DNA from: Norana najaformis
Taxonomy: Eukaryota > Annelida > Clitellata > Crassiclitellata > Hormogastridae
Direction: 5' to 3'
Assembly (NCBI GenBank): GCA_964023275.1
Contig: OZ029927.1
Location: 13,492,222 to 13,556,221 of the forward strand
Length of the DNA: 64,000 nt
Shown piece after piece: positions 10,715-39,574 of this stretch. Each line of letters starts with the position of its first letter. Position 1 is the stretch's first letter. The position numbers and the translations under genes were made by a program. The notes under the pieces are model-generated. The model ran no database searches. It had not been told where the DNA came from and saw only the letters and a list, made by a program, of their open reading frames with translations.

Positions 10715-10805
10715 ATTAAACTTCCTGTCCGAAGCAGCTCAAAGCTTTTCAGCTTACCTTAAGGCGCACCTATTTACTGCTGCAGAGTTGGATTTGCCTG
10801 GGGAT
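10715..10805 (+). mobile_element. LINE ORF2 C-terminal fragment
   Basis: The plus strand reads EAAQSFSAYLKAHLFTAAE and then LDLPGD with a stop. This matches the SFxxxLKxHLF ending seen in the other LINE tails here. Confidence 0.5.
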
Positions 10806-10843
10806 TGAAAGTTTGATCCCACCCTAAAAGTCAACTTTCCGAC

Positions 10844-10888
10844 GTGGTTTTAAAATATATCTGCCTGGCAGATATATTTTAAAACCAC
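10844..10888. repeat. Perfect palindrome, 22-bp arms, 1-nt spacer
   Basis: Arms at 10844-10865 and 10867-10888 are exact reverse complements around a single T at 10866 (centre ATCTGCCTGGCAGAT). Confidence 0.95.
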
Positions 10889-12020
10889 TCAACTACCAAG
10901 ACTTCTCTGGCGAAACTCAGTCTCACTCTAGAGTGAATAACGTGTATACACTTAAGGCCATATTTCTGGCTGTTACAAGATATGGGAGACAATCATATGG
11001 TTCTAGCCACTGTTCCAATTGTATATGCAATTCTAGCTGTAACTAGACATTTATGCAGTGGTCGCGGTCTGTGTATACATAACTTCACGGGGCTGGGTGA
11101 CTCCAACCGAGTCCTACGCTCAGAGCCTTCTGCATCTCTGCATCTTCTTCTCTTGACATAAACTGGAGGCTCCCTACCATCTCCGCCTATAGTGGCCGTT
11201 CTCTCCTACACTGTAGGAAGGCTCTGGATTGGCCGCTTCCTGAAGGAGGCAACATACTGAAAAAACTCTATCTTAGTTCTATCCGACTCTGCCTCTTCTG
11301 CGGTCGCCGGATGAGCATCGTCCTGAGGATGACCTTTTCTCAGAACAGAGTTCATTCCTTTACTGGCAATTGTCGGTTTCTTTGTGTGTCTTCTTTATTT
11401 CCTTTATGTATGTTTTCTTTATTGCGGGCAGTACTCGTTTTCTTTTTGTGTGTCTTCTGTAGTACTGGCTTCTTCGCCACCACTCTACAGCTGATAACCC
11501 TGGAACTATCGCCCATATTCAACCGCCTTCGCTGTGTGCAGCCTATTATGTAGTTCGGAAGACGCTTTTTGTCTTCCGTACTACTTAATTGGTATCGTGC
11601 GAAACGCCTCGGCTGAAGCTCGTTCGTTCATAGGAGAGCCCTTAATGCTGGCTCCGAATAATTTAATAAGATTGTCCTAAACTTAGGCTGCTCGCCTAAA
11701 ACAACTGCCGACGACGCTTTGATCGAGAGTCGGCAATTATCAGACTGCGGGGAGGGTTTGCAAAGAAACCAGGACTTAAATAAAGTTTTTGTTCCTTCGC
11801 AATTCAATATTGAGGCAGTTAATTATTAAACTGAGTTAAAACATAAATTGCTAAAATATTAGAAATAAAATAAAACGAATCGAACAACTTAATATTGAGC
11901 TTTATATATTCTATATAATACTAAAACGAAATCTGTTATTCTTTTAAATTCATATATTTAACTGTATGGCAAGTCCGCCATTTATATAGAGCCGCCTCAA
12001 GAAAAACTAATCAGAGGCAT
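10889..12020. other. No recognised gene
   Basis: One 80-codon plus-strand frame (11311-11553) is present but unrecognised and has no splice context. From about 11800 to 11970 the sequence is AT-rich. Confidence 0.5.
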
Positions 12021-12024
12021 TCTG

Positions 12025-12075
12025 AATACGCCTTTGTGAGTTACTTAAAAGGCGCTTTACAAATTTAGTGATACA
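12025..12075 (+). mobile_element. Shared LINE/SINE tail
   Basis: Contains GAGTTACTTAAAAGGCGCTT followed by TAGTGATACATACAT, the same tail as at 9510-9550 but with a much shorter CATA run. Confidence 0.6.
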
Positions 12076-12174
12076 TACATAAACTAGTCGAAAATTAATG
12101 TTGTTAATTGTTATTAAGAACGAACGTTCATCAGTTAGCGTGCAAGCATTGTTCAGCTAACTATAGAGGTACGC

Positions 12175-12240
12175 TTTTGAGAGGTACTTGAAGAGCGCTA
12201 TATAAGTGCCTGTTACATTACATACATTACATTGCATACG
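12175..12240 (+). mobile_element. Shared LINE/SINE tail
   Basis: Contains AAGAGCGCTATATAAGTGCC, then a short (CATTA)n/(CATA)n stretch. It is another copy of the tail motif, about 130 bp after the previous one. Confidence 0.55.
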
Positions 12241-12307
12241 CAATAACAGGGCTCCAACCCATGTTCTAACCCTGGAAGTCTATACTCTGCACTGCATTAC
12301 CTACAGT

Positions 12308-12506
12308 CTGAGATACATGCATGCATGCATACATACATGCATACATACATGCATACATACATACATGCATACATGCATACATACATACATACATGCATAC
12401 ATACATGCATACATACATACATACATGCATACATACATGCATACATACATACATACAGACACACAGACAGACAGACATACATACATATATACATACATAC
12501 ATACAC
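12308..12506 (+). repeat. (CATA)n/(CATG)n microsatellite
   Basis: About 200 bp of CATA with frequent CATG units and a short CAGA block. It ends only a few bases from the splice donor of the LRR exon at 12515, inside that gene's first intron. Confidence 0.96.
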
Positions 12507-12514
12507 GTACTTAC

Positions 12515-12912
12515 AGGTAAGCTGTAGTGTGCGGAAAGTCTTTACTGAGTAGCTGCGTTAAGTTGTCAATTCCTTTGTTTCGACAGATAGCTCTGACGAG
12601 AGGTATAACCGGATTTCCTAAATCCACATGAAATTCTCTCTTTAACACCGAACAGACGCATAGTGATGGGCAGCTTTTCACACCATCAACACCATCAACT
12701 GCTACAGCAGACGATGCCGCATCAACTGTAGTAGCAGTTGTAGCAATATCATCAGTTGCTGCTGATGTAGCGCTAGCAGAACTGGTACTGTCCTTTGAAA
12801 TCTCGCCATCCGTGACCAGACACAGGTTAAGCAGAACGAAATATTCGACTGCAACGAACAGCGCTTTCCTTGAAATCTTCATCTTAGCAAACCCCCATTC
12901 AAGACGAAACAC
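12515..12912 (-). CDS. First exon of a leucine-rich-repeat protein
   Basis: The minus-strand exon encodes a signal peptide (from MKISRKALFVAVEYF through VLLNLCLVTDG), a Ser/Thr/Ala-rich linker of about 50 residues, then an LRR N-terminal cap: CPSLCVCS and a later AICRNKGIDNLTQLL. It ends in FPHTTAY, the LP-x-x-T-x-x-L start of the first repeat. The donor is CT|GTAAGT at 12514, inside a codon at the conserved L|xL position where LRR exons often break. The start could be at 12912 or at 12882; the second (MKISRK) gives a cleaner signal peptide. No further LRR exon was found on the minus strand down to position 1, so the rest lies beyond the left edge, or the exon is an orphan. The subfamily cannot be told from the cap alone. 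Confidence 0.6.
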
Positions 12913-13528
12913 TTCGGAAACCGTCTCGCAACCGCTCTTCCGTCATTATAGCTTTCATTTTAAAACAATTTTCTGTCAAACTCTGCCAAAAGTCTTAGTT
13001 AATGAAGAATTTTCTAGATTAACTGCGCAGGTGTTTTCGCGCCGCTTCATCTTTCTTCCATTGCAGACATCTATCGTCTGCGTTCCTCGAGTAACGTCTG
13101 CTCGACCTCTGTCAATCACCTGTGATTGGCACTAGGTAGCCACGCCTTCTGGCGATCTTTTTCTACGCGACGGGCACGTCGTAGGCAAACCCCGCCCACT
13201 CAGCAGACCAATCGACGACTCAGAGAGCGACCGACTTAATTTATGTCCGGTCTTTTTAAATCGCTCGCATGTTAATGAACTACTCTCGGAAAATCTGAAT
13301 GTTTTGAAAGAAATTATTACCGAACTAATTGAAAGTTTCTGTTAAAGTGTTAGAAAACGATTAGGGCGATAAACCTAAGATAAATATGCTGTGATTTGCA
13401 AATGTCAAATATAGGCCCTATGCAGGCTAAACGGTTTCGACTGTAACAATACATAAGCAATTGTTGGTCGAAAGTTGTTTCTAGTTATCCGTAACTACTA
13501 TGATTTAGAAAAAAGACAGTGTACTACA

Positions 13529-13706
13529 CAGTGGCGGCTCCAGGATCGCTTGCGTGGGGGTCAAGAGCAGTTCCAGAGTGGCGTCACATTCTGGCATTCC
13601 GCCATGCACGGGTCTGCAGGTCTGAGGGGCGCCGGCATATAACCAAGAGGGGTGCGGGGGTGAGGGGCAAACCCCCCCCGGAGGCCTATAGCTAAATCCG
13701 CCATAG
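13529..13706 (+). mobile_element. hAT-like short element (GTGGCGG ends)
   Basis: The left end is CAGTGGCGGCTCCAGG and the right end ATCCGCCATAG, imperfect inverted repeats. Flanking 8-bp repeats GTACTACA (13521-13528) and GTGCTACA (13707-13714) differ at one base, as expected for an aged hAT target duplication. The 178-bp body is G-rich and non-coding, unlike its AT-rich surroundings. Confidence 0.7.
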
Positions 13707-13785
13707 GTGCTACAGCTACATAAGTAATATACATTAAGTAGGTCTAGTCATTTACGTTCTCATTTGCCAGAACAAATATAACTGC

Positions 13786-13836
13786 GAGTCATATATATAT
13801 ATATATATATTTATAATATATAATATATATATATCC
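13786..13836 (+). repeat. (TA)n tract
   Basis: About 50 bp of alternating TA with one ATTTATAAT break. Confidence 0.95.
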
Positions 13837-14216
13837 TTTTAAACTGTCAGGGTTAACAACGCACGCAAATCCCGCCCACCCAGACTATGATGACTGTGAC
13901 AAAGACGATGACTGTATTAGCCAAATATAATCTGCAGACGAAAAACGGCTCAAAGAGAACCAAAACGGCTAAGAAGAACCAAACAAGTCGTCCACTCAGG
14001 GAGACTTAAACACGACTTCCGAAAGAGATTGGTAAGAAAAACATTCGCGCAGGACCAAAAGCAAAATCCAGTATGAGCCAAACTTAAACATAACACCTTT
14101 CATAAGGTCGGCTTTCCCGCCAAAATGTACAGAAAACGTACAACATACACCAAATTAAACCTACAGTCGGTCCCATCCTATACGCCGTATGTAGCAATGC
14201 ATACATCATACACACA

Positions 14217-14296
14217 TGCATACAAACTTACATGCATACACAAACTCATACATACATACATAAATACATACATACATACATAAATACATACATACA

Positions 14297-14330
<34 letters not shown>

Positions 14331-14553
14331 CATACATACACACATACATACATACATACATACATATATACATATATACATACATATATACATACATACA
14401 TGCGTACATACACACATACATATATACATACATACATACATACGTACATATATACATATATACATACATATATACATACATACATGCGTACACAAACTCA
14501 TACATACTACATACATACATGCATACATACATACATACATACATACATACAAA
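14217..14553 (+). repeat. (CATA)n microsatellite
   Basis: About 340 bp of CATA with TATA, CACA and CGTA variants. A block of roughly 105 bp with TGCGTACA is repeated within it. Open frames on both strands are repeat artefacts. Confidence 0.96.
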
Positions 14554-14587
14554 CGTACCATAAAGGCCTATACATACATGGTGCACG

Positions 14588-14662
14588 GTGCAGCGTATAA
14601 CCAAGAGGGGCGCGTGGGGGCGAACCGCCCCCACGCCTAAAGCTAAAGATAAATCCGCCACT
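14588..14662 (+). mobile_element. Right end of a second hAT-like element
   Basis: ATAACCAAGAGGGGCGCG to AAATCCGCCACTG matches the right half of the element at 13529-13706 (ATAACCAAGAGGGGTGCG to ATCCGCCATAG). The left half was not found next to it. Confidence 0.6.
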
Positions 14663-14734
14663 GTAGGCAGATAAGGTCAAGATTCAAGGGTCAGGCAGGC
14701 AGACAGTCAAAAGGGTACGGTGAATGGTGTTTGG

Positions 14735-15090
14735 AGTTTAAAAGGCAAAGTAGATAAGGGGGAGAAGTGGAATCAGGATAGCATTTGTGGAAGAGGAGTG
14801 TTTTTAATTTTGAGTGAAAGACCTGAACTGAAAGTACAAGAGCTGAAGTATTGGTTGAGTTCATACGGCGGGTCAGATTGTTGTAATTCTGGTGGGAGTT
14901 TATTCCAGAGGAGTGGGGCAGCTATGGCTATTTCCAAATTTTAAGGATGAGAAGACAGGAAGCCTGAGAAGTGCTAGAGTGTAAGATTAGCGGATTGAGC
15001 GGAGTTGTTGGATTGTAAATAACTGACGAAGGTAGGAAGGTAAAGAGGATTGAATTGTGTTGTAGGTAATAGGACGATCGTGTAGAGAGG
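14735..15090 (-). mobile_element. LINE ORF2 C-terminal remnant
   Basis: The minus strand reads IAAPLLWNKLPPELQQ, the LWNxLP landmark of CR1/L2-like LINE C-termini. An upstream frame at 14974-15165 has NPLYLPTFVSYLQ, like the Y-L-x-x-L-x-x-Y part that precedes it in intact copies. Frames are interrupted; it is an old fragment. Confidence 0.5.
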
Positions 15091-15303
15091 GGCGATAGTC
15101 GTTAGATGATAGTCTGTGTCAAGATATTTACCAATATTCTTTTTAAGCATTTGTAAAAAGCGCATTGCATCAGTTCATTTAACAATATGCTACAAATCTT
15201 AGAATTCTCTAATCATATTTGCCTTTTCCATCGACAGTATTTAATCGCTAGATAGCGTAGCTGTACTGTGAATATTGTGACTGTTGTGATTCTCCGTCTT
15301 TGG

Positions 15304-15336
15304 TGACGTAATCATTAAAGCGTTGCACCTATATAA
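15304..15336 (+). promoter_or_regulatory. Likely core promoter of BORCS7
   Basis: A CRE/ATF-like TGACGTAA (15304-15311) and a TATATAA (15330-15336) lie 36-68 bp before the ATG at 15372. A TATA-set start near 15360 would give a very short 5' leader. The motifs are seen; the start site is inferred. Confidence 0.4.
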
Positions 15337-15371
15337 TATAACATCTGAGCAGGATTATCTAAACAACAAAT

Positions 15372-18058
15372 ATGGCGGGTGCAAGTGGATGGAATCAAGA
15401 AACTAAAGGCCGTTTAACGGAAAAAGTTGCCATAAACATGAACGATCTAGCCTCGCTCACGAGACAGATTCTACGGGGATCAAAATCAAACGAAGTTCGT
15501 TTTTGTGTGTTTTTTATTTGTATTTTACTGCGTTATAGAGCCGACTTCATTAGTGTTACCATATAAACCAGTGCGTAAATCATGTATGGGTCTGTCTGGC
15601 ATTTATAACGTATTTGTATACACATCCCTATGTATTTATACTAGTAGTCGAACGAGTACGATCGGTGTAGAAATGGAGCATTGGCGATGTTTCATTGCTA
15701 GCAACCGCATTCTAACCACAGAGCTTGGAGTAAGAACAACTAATTTGCATAAGGTAGTCATCACGTAAGTAGCACTGATAGTTTGAAGTTATAGGTATAG
15801 TTTGAAGTTACAATTCCGTGGTTGTGCATAAGTACAGTTATGCGGATCTGGATAGTGCTGAGGTGCATTCTCGAAATATTGAGAATATGCGGATGTTTGT
15901 GAGACGAAAGGTAAGAGTTTAGCAAAATTCGTCCAGTGTTCATTAAAAATTGATTTGTTTTCTAGACTTGAAAAGGATTTTATGTTTAATTAATTTGATG
16001 ACTGTATTTATATTACTCATTTAGCTTCTTGAGAAAGCAGCAAAGAACTTTGCCTATCAAGAAGTTGCCGTAGAAAACTCATCAATGGTAGGAAACAGAA
16101 CAGTACCCTAAAATAATAAGAATTCTGTTCATTTATCCCATTGCGACACAGTGGCCAAGTGGGTTGTTGTGGGTTGAGGTCCTTAGGACATGAATTGATT
16201 CTGCCCATTCTGTTGACTTGGATGTATGTTTGTAACTGGATATTTATACAGCGCCTTTAAAGAACCTTGCAAAGGTGCTAGAACCTTTAGAAGGCAATGC
16301 ACTTATGCAGTAATGGCCAAGCATCGGATTATCCAAATCTTGAGAACCACATCTACTGACCAAAAAGAACAATCTTTATGCAAAATTTAGTTATTTAAAA
16401 TGTAAACTGAACATTGAAAGAAGTTTCATAAAGGCCCTGGATTAATTTTAATTTATGACAATATCTTTAAATCGTTGTTTTATTATATATTTTTAATGCA
16501 TATTTAATTCTTTTAATGACTAGTGATTTATATGTTTGCGTAATCTTACGTTTAGTAAGACATGTAGGAATAATAGTGAGTTTAATTATTGCTCTAGACA
16601 TTGAAGAAAATGGGTCTTCTAGTTGCTCATCTTCAATTCCAGTAAGTAATACTGTTACTTTACATCATATTACACAATTTAAAATCTTTTTGGAGTTTCT
16701 TCAGCGTCATTCTGTGTTACCTAATACCCAATTCAGAAAGAGACCAGCAAATTAAAAACAGTACATAAGTGTCTGTTGCACAGGATTATGTATTGTTCTG
16801 GTAAAATTTCCTTTGTAATATGTACATGTATTAATGTATATTCAGGCCAAACATTTGAGCGGTTCGTGTTTTTGTTTGTTTGGCATCTAATATCAGTGCT
16901 GCTTACGTGGCAAAGATTGTTGTGTAAAGTGTATTACTTTATGTGAATAGAATAATGAAAGCCTATCAAAATAAGAGAATCTTCCCCAAGAATTAAACAT
17001 GATGAAGATGACACCAAATAAGTACATGCTTCGTGATTTCTGCTGAGAAGTCCAACTCTGAACGAGCGATGATATAACTTTTGCAACGGTCAGACAGAAA
17101 TTTACATCTGGGACGCCCTCTGTCTTTGTGGAGAGTAAATTTGTTATAGTTGTATTGCCAGGGATTGCATTTATCCCAGATGCTGAATGTGCTGATTACG
17201 CCCACGTGGAACTGTCTTTTTTTCAGGTTCCATGTGCAATCTCTTTTTCAGTTCCAGGCTCTTTCCTTATTTGCAACTCATGATGGCCAACATCGGCTTG
17301 ACTCTTTAAAGCGCTGTTGAAATGTTTTGCTATTGGGCTGCACTGTACAAATTATCTTTGCAGTACCTTGTGTTTTGTTATATAGTCAAACTGAACATTT
17401 TTCAAGAGCTGTAAGATTGTCTCCCTAATGATGAATATGTTTTCTTTGTCATTCTTAGAGTGGAAGCTGCAGACAGAAGGTATTCTTCTTTTTTCTAGCA
17501 AATATTTTAGGACTTTGAAATGGGTGATATCTCAGCAGAATATTTCACTGCAGAATGTTTGTTTATAAAATCAGATTAGGTTAGATTTTGCAACATTTTT
17601 AAAGTTCTCATAAGAGATTATTGGATGCAAATTTTAGTTCACAGTAGTTGGTGCTGGAAAGCAAACTGTGGATGCTCCAATGTATCTAACGTATCTGTCA
17701 TTTAACAGAAAAGAAACTTGCACTTTGAATTATAAATTTATGCTCAGTTTTGTCTATTTCCAGACCAGTTTCTTGGGGCATGGTAGCCAGTTGTTTAGAC
17801 CGCTCGGCCTGTAGTGTGGTGAGCAGGGGTTTGAGTCTCCCCTGAGATGGTTCTGTGCAGGGACCTGAAGCAAGTCCTTCATTCATGGTTGCTCAGCATC
17901 CTCACTTGATGCTTAGTCATTAGATAATGCCACTTAACAAATGCAGAAATAATAATACAGTTTAATGATAAACCATTTCCTGGTCTTTTCTATCCTCTAG
18001 CATTCGATTGTTGGACGACGTACAAGACCACATCAAGACTATTCAAAGATGTGCTTAA
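15372..18058 (+). CDS. BORCS7: BLOC-1-related complex subunit 7
   Basis: BORCS7 is a small subunit of BORC, the complex on the cytosolic face of lysosomes that recruits ARL8 and moves lysosomes outward along microtubules. Five exons join in phase: 15372-15494, 16025-16087, 16598-16641, 17459-17479 and 18001-18058 (309 nt, 102 residues; the vertebrate protein is about 105). Residues 12-41 (RLTEKV...LTRQILRGSKSNE) match vertebrate LLTEKV...LTKQVLKGSRSSE. Exon 2 (LLEKAAKNFAYQE) matches LLGQAARNMVLQE, and exon 3 (TLKKMGLLVAHLQF) matches SLRKMAIITTHLQY. The weakly conserved C-terminus ends DVQDHIKTIQRCA. Exon 4 has only 21 nt. The ATG at 15372 is in ATATGGCGG. AATAAA follows 247 nt after the stop. 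It lies tail to tail with NT5C2. Confidence 0.93.
16148..16335 (+). mobile_element. SINE-like insertion in BORCS7 intron 2
   Basis: ACAGTGGCCAAGTGGGTTG resembles a pol III box A region. Downstream, ATACAGCGCCTTTAAAGAAC is the reverse complement of the common LINE/SINE tail. Two pieces in opposite orientation are probably juxtaposed. Confidence 0.4.
17778..17945 (+). mobile_element. tRNA-derived SINE, family S, in BORCS7 intron 4
   Basis: The head GGTAGCCAGTTGTTTAGACC, with GGGGTTTGAGTCTCCCC as box B, is followed by the body AAGCAAGTCCTTCATTCATG and GTTGCTCAGCATC, then GATGCTTAGTCATTAGATAA. It has the same order of parts as the copies at 6175 and 24165. Confidence 0.65.
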
Positions 18059-18304
18059 TAATAACTTAAGAATTCTGGAGGCAACAAATTCTTTCCTCAT
18101 GACTTTTTCTTTCAAATATGTCATTTTGTATTTTGTGCATGATGCTGTCATTTCTGTTTGCATTTCTTGTCACATGTGTATTGAATATTCATGATGAAGC
18201 CAATGTAGCTTAGCTATGTGTATATTTATTTTCAAACCAATGTTTGACATTGTGTAAAAGATGTTTCGTTCATATTTTATTTGGCTTCTTGTGTCAAGTG
18301 TTGA

Positions 18305-18310
18305 AATAAA
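18305..18310 (+). promoter_or_regulatory. Polyadenylation signal AATAAA of BORCS7
   Basis: A canonical hexamer lies 247 nt after the BORCS7 stop, followed by a T/G-containing stretch. Confidence 0.6.
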
Positions 18311-20939
18311 ACACTACTGAAGCTTTGCGATGTCTTGATTTATTTACTTCGCAGTCTTCAAATGTCTGATTCTATACTGAAGTTTCTAAAACACCCGACA
18401 GTTCTAACTGTGGTATGGGGTTTAAAATGGCATTCTACATTACAGCAGAATTACATGGTGGTAACAATATACTTGTAGAATATTTTGACTTCAGCGTCTA
18501 CATACTGGCAAGCTAGCAAATGGAGAATCTGTCGTTAAAAATTGCACGGATTGGCAACAAATTCCAACTCACACTAGGCTTATTAATTATTATTATTATT
18601 AATTAGCAACTTCTATACCACTGATGTCTAATGTATAACCGATGACGCACCAAAATCAAACTGCAGTCGGGTCAATGCCCAGAAGGTCAGTCCACTGAAA
18701 CCAAAAGGCAGCCATAAAACGACTGTAAAAGGCAAGTCTTGCGACTGAAATGACAACAGATGATGTTGGATTTCCACAATCCACCCACTGTCCGCTCTAA
18801 GCAACATAATACCGTGGACCATAGGCAAAGATGCAAACGTCATTCTATGCCATCCCTACAGTGATGCAACAATGTGCTAGGATGTGCTAGTATGGAGTGT
18901 TTTTGAAAGACACTTGGAAGGCAATAAATGAATGTCAGGTTGCACTGCACTGTCTCTGTTTCCCAGGTTATGAAACATGCCAGAATATTTTCCCATTTAA
19001 CATGCAAATTAACAAGATAATTTCTTAAAATTATGCATTTTTATAGTTTCATTCCTATAAACGTCACAAAATAAGAATCTGTATAGACGAACCTGTAACA
19101 AGTCATTAGAAAATGTAAACAGCAGTAACATAACATCAAAACTACCAAAAGTCAACTGACTGGAGAACATGGTGCAACAAAAAGAAATTGAAAGGTTGTT
19201 TTGATTCAAATAGTTCTCAGAAATTCAGAACAAGTAGGCTTTGTTATGCTTGACTATAATAACAAAATTCACCAGAACAACGAAAACACTTCAATTTCAA
19301 ACTTGTTCATGCACATGAAACTAATGTCTTGTATATAATTGTATATTATTTTATGTAAGTGTGTACCCGTATATAAAATTAGCAATGTGTGTATATATAT
19401 ACTAGGCAATTATACAACCACATACCCAATCGTCCCATTTTCACTGAGATTTTCATGCAAAAAACTAATATAAGACTGCATAGTATACCTGTTCCGTTTC
19501 CACTGTAATAATAATACCAATCAAATGACTGTAGCATAACAGGTAATACTGCAGATTAAACATCACAAGTTAAACCAAACTGATGGGTTTCTAAGCAGAT
19601 TGTACAATCACATCTTTAGAGAGGATCATAATGTGTGGATCACTTGCTGCGTTTAAGTAACTTAGGAAAAGAAGCAGCTGGTGCATTAAGAAATTTTGTG
19701 GAAATGCAAACATTTTTATATAATTGCTTCATGTGAACTTGGAGGTGCTCCAAAACTGACAGGAAAAATTGTGCTCCATCAGATTGGTTGTTTCACGCCA
19801 ATGGAATAGACACAAAGCCAAATAATACCAATATAACAGTCTTTTAACCCCTTGCAAGTATCACATTATTCTCGTTATTAACCTTCCAAGTTGAAGTGCA
19901 CCTTTATGAGGCAGCAAGTTGTGTAAAAGTGAATGTGGCAACTGAAAAGATACCTTGTAAATTCCAAAGTAATACTTTAACCAACAGTAAAAATTAAGAC
20001 TTCTATTGTAAAAATTAAGACTTCTATTAACTCTTTAAGCACCTCAGGCACCAAAGTGACATCAATAAACCACCCACTGTCACCATGGGTGAACAGGTGT
20101 AGCAGTAGGGGTGCTCCGGAAGACTTGGTTTTCAGCAGCTCATGAATACTTGTGGGGGTTAATGGAACCTTTTCAGAGATATACAGTTTTGCACGAAAAT
20201 AACGGCTGATAACATCATGTATGTTATTTAAACTAGGTACTCAAACTAAGTCTTCAATGCATGAAAAGATTTAAGTTCTACACAACAATTCAAGAATACA
20301 ATGGTATGCAACACATTTAGATGCGAATCACAACTGTTTAAAAGGAAGGCTGAGTTAAGTACCCCACAGATCTTTTAGAACAGACTAAAACCGAGACAGT
20401 GTTTAAATAGTTAGTAAATACTGACCATTAGACCAGATACCGTCGTGACTATTAACACAGCACTGGTCACGTTCCTTTATAATTTGCAAAGATCATTTAT
20501 AAATGTTAAGTTTTCAATGCTATTCACTTACCATGAATGTATAATTTTAAAAATTTCAACACTTCAAATGTTTATATAAGAAAACTGATAATTTTAACAT
20601 GACCATCTAAACTGAGATATATTCACAGCCCAATTCCACAACCAACTCTTGAACTCAGTATCCTAAAGACTAGTTAGTTCAACGATGATATGAGCAGGCT
20701 TAAGCACAGCAAAGCTCAGCAGTTTTTCTGAATGTTACATCTGTGAGATTTCTCAAAACTAAACTAAACCGATACCACCAAAACAGGAAGCTACGTACAC
20801 TGGGCAACGATTTGCAACAGCTAAATGTACAAGCACGCCTAGTAGGTCTGTACAACTCCAACCATCCACAAACATGGCTATCACAACAATAAGTAAACAC
20901 TTATGAGCCAGTTGCAATCATTGTATATTTACAAAATAA
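18311..20939. other. Gap between BORCS7 and NT5C2: no gene seen
   Basis: In vertebrates AS3MT and CNNM2 lie between these two genes. I looked on both strands for methyltransferase motifs and for CBS/DUF21 features and found none. The sequence is AT-rich with short open frames only, and a small direct duplication (AAAAATTAAGACTTCTATT) near 19988-20028. Confidence 0.6.
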
Positions 20940-20945
20940 TTTATT
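20940..20945 (-). promoter_or_regulatory. Polyadenylation signal AATAAA of NT5C2
   Basis: On the minus strand AATAAA lies about 95 nt after the NT5C2 stop codon. This implies a short 3' UTR. Confidence 0.65.
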
Positions 20946-21040
20946 TAACACACATTAAAAAGTTCTACTTTTCAAGCACTTCTAAAAATCATATCTGGAT
21001 GAGCTTCAGCGTAGTAACAGACCCACCAGCAAGAAGAAGC

Positions 21041-38332
<17,292 letters not shown>

Positions 38333-39574
38333 CTTGCGTTATCTGCATCCAATAAAAATTGCTTGGCAATATTAGTAGGCCACAAAAGAGTGAGACTTTA
38401 CCCCAGGCATATACTCTTTCTGGACACCCCACCTTGCCCTGTCAACGACACTAACCCAAAGACAGACAGCGCAAAAGGTTCATACTTTAACTGCTTGAAC
38501 TCTGTACCCATGCAGTAGACCCTGTGTTATACATGCTACATGCATGGGTTCGTTACCTTTCTTAACTGACACTTTCATTCCTTAAGACTGGATGGCCTCT
38601 GGCATTTTGAAAATAAAGTTTCATGATCCAACATCATTATTTGTGATATGCTAAAATTGACAAAACAAATGTTGCAGCCTTGAAAAGAAACTGGTATGCA
38701 ACTCAAGTTCTCAGAAAATAGGTAAATTGATAAACATGTGCAAAATTAAATGGGCTTCATGAAAGCAGCATCAGTTTAATTTATTTTATGGTTTAGCTTA
38801 ATAATTTTGCACAACACTGACACAAAATTAACATTTATTTTCTCAGCTTGTAGAAGATTTAAAATGAAAGCTGTAAAAACTTAAATATAAATTTTCACCC
38901 AGTGATCAAGAGATTATAAATTCGGAGGACAATAAATCGCATGCGGGTAACTGATAAGGTCAGTGCACCAAGTAAAATGTAATTAAAACTCATACAGGGC
39001 CAGCACAAAAATCATCTTCCCATCATCTACGCCGTTATGCGACTAACAATCTATGTAGGCGGAATCTGGGCTATAGATTATCATATCCGCACGACTGGTA
39101 AAGGGCAAAGTCAAGAGAAACCCAGTACAAGGCCACATGGTGGCACGTGAAGCAAAGCCAACCCTTTTAAGTGACAATAAACTATGACATATTGTGCTAC
39201 CCTGCCCTACACCACCCAGCATTCAGCTGGAGACCTGCAGCTAGTCAGCGATGTCCTTCACCCTCCAGGGCTCGATTAAAAAAACCAGTTAACCTCAAAT
39301 CCCCGCCCATGTCTCAGTTAAAACATAAATTTCAAACCTTACGTTTAGTCCTTTAAGAACGATCTTGTAGCTGCATTTACTTCGTCTGTTAACTGTTACA
39401 ACCAATTCAGCATTTTACGAATTCTGTAATTTTCCGATATCCATGCGCTGTGCTTTGTATCCTTCCACTTCGCAAAATAAATGCAAGGAAAAATTTATTA
39501 TCTATGGTAAGAATACACATTTTATGTACGTTTTTGGTTTGCAACGAAATGCCAAACTGCCTTAGACTGATTTA

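Noticed and set aside
18311-20939. AS3MT or CNNM2 between BORCS7 and NT5C2
   Set aside because: No methyltransferase or CBS-domain motif was seen on either strand, although these genes lie here in vertebrates.
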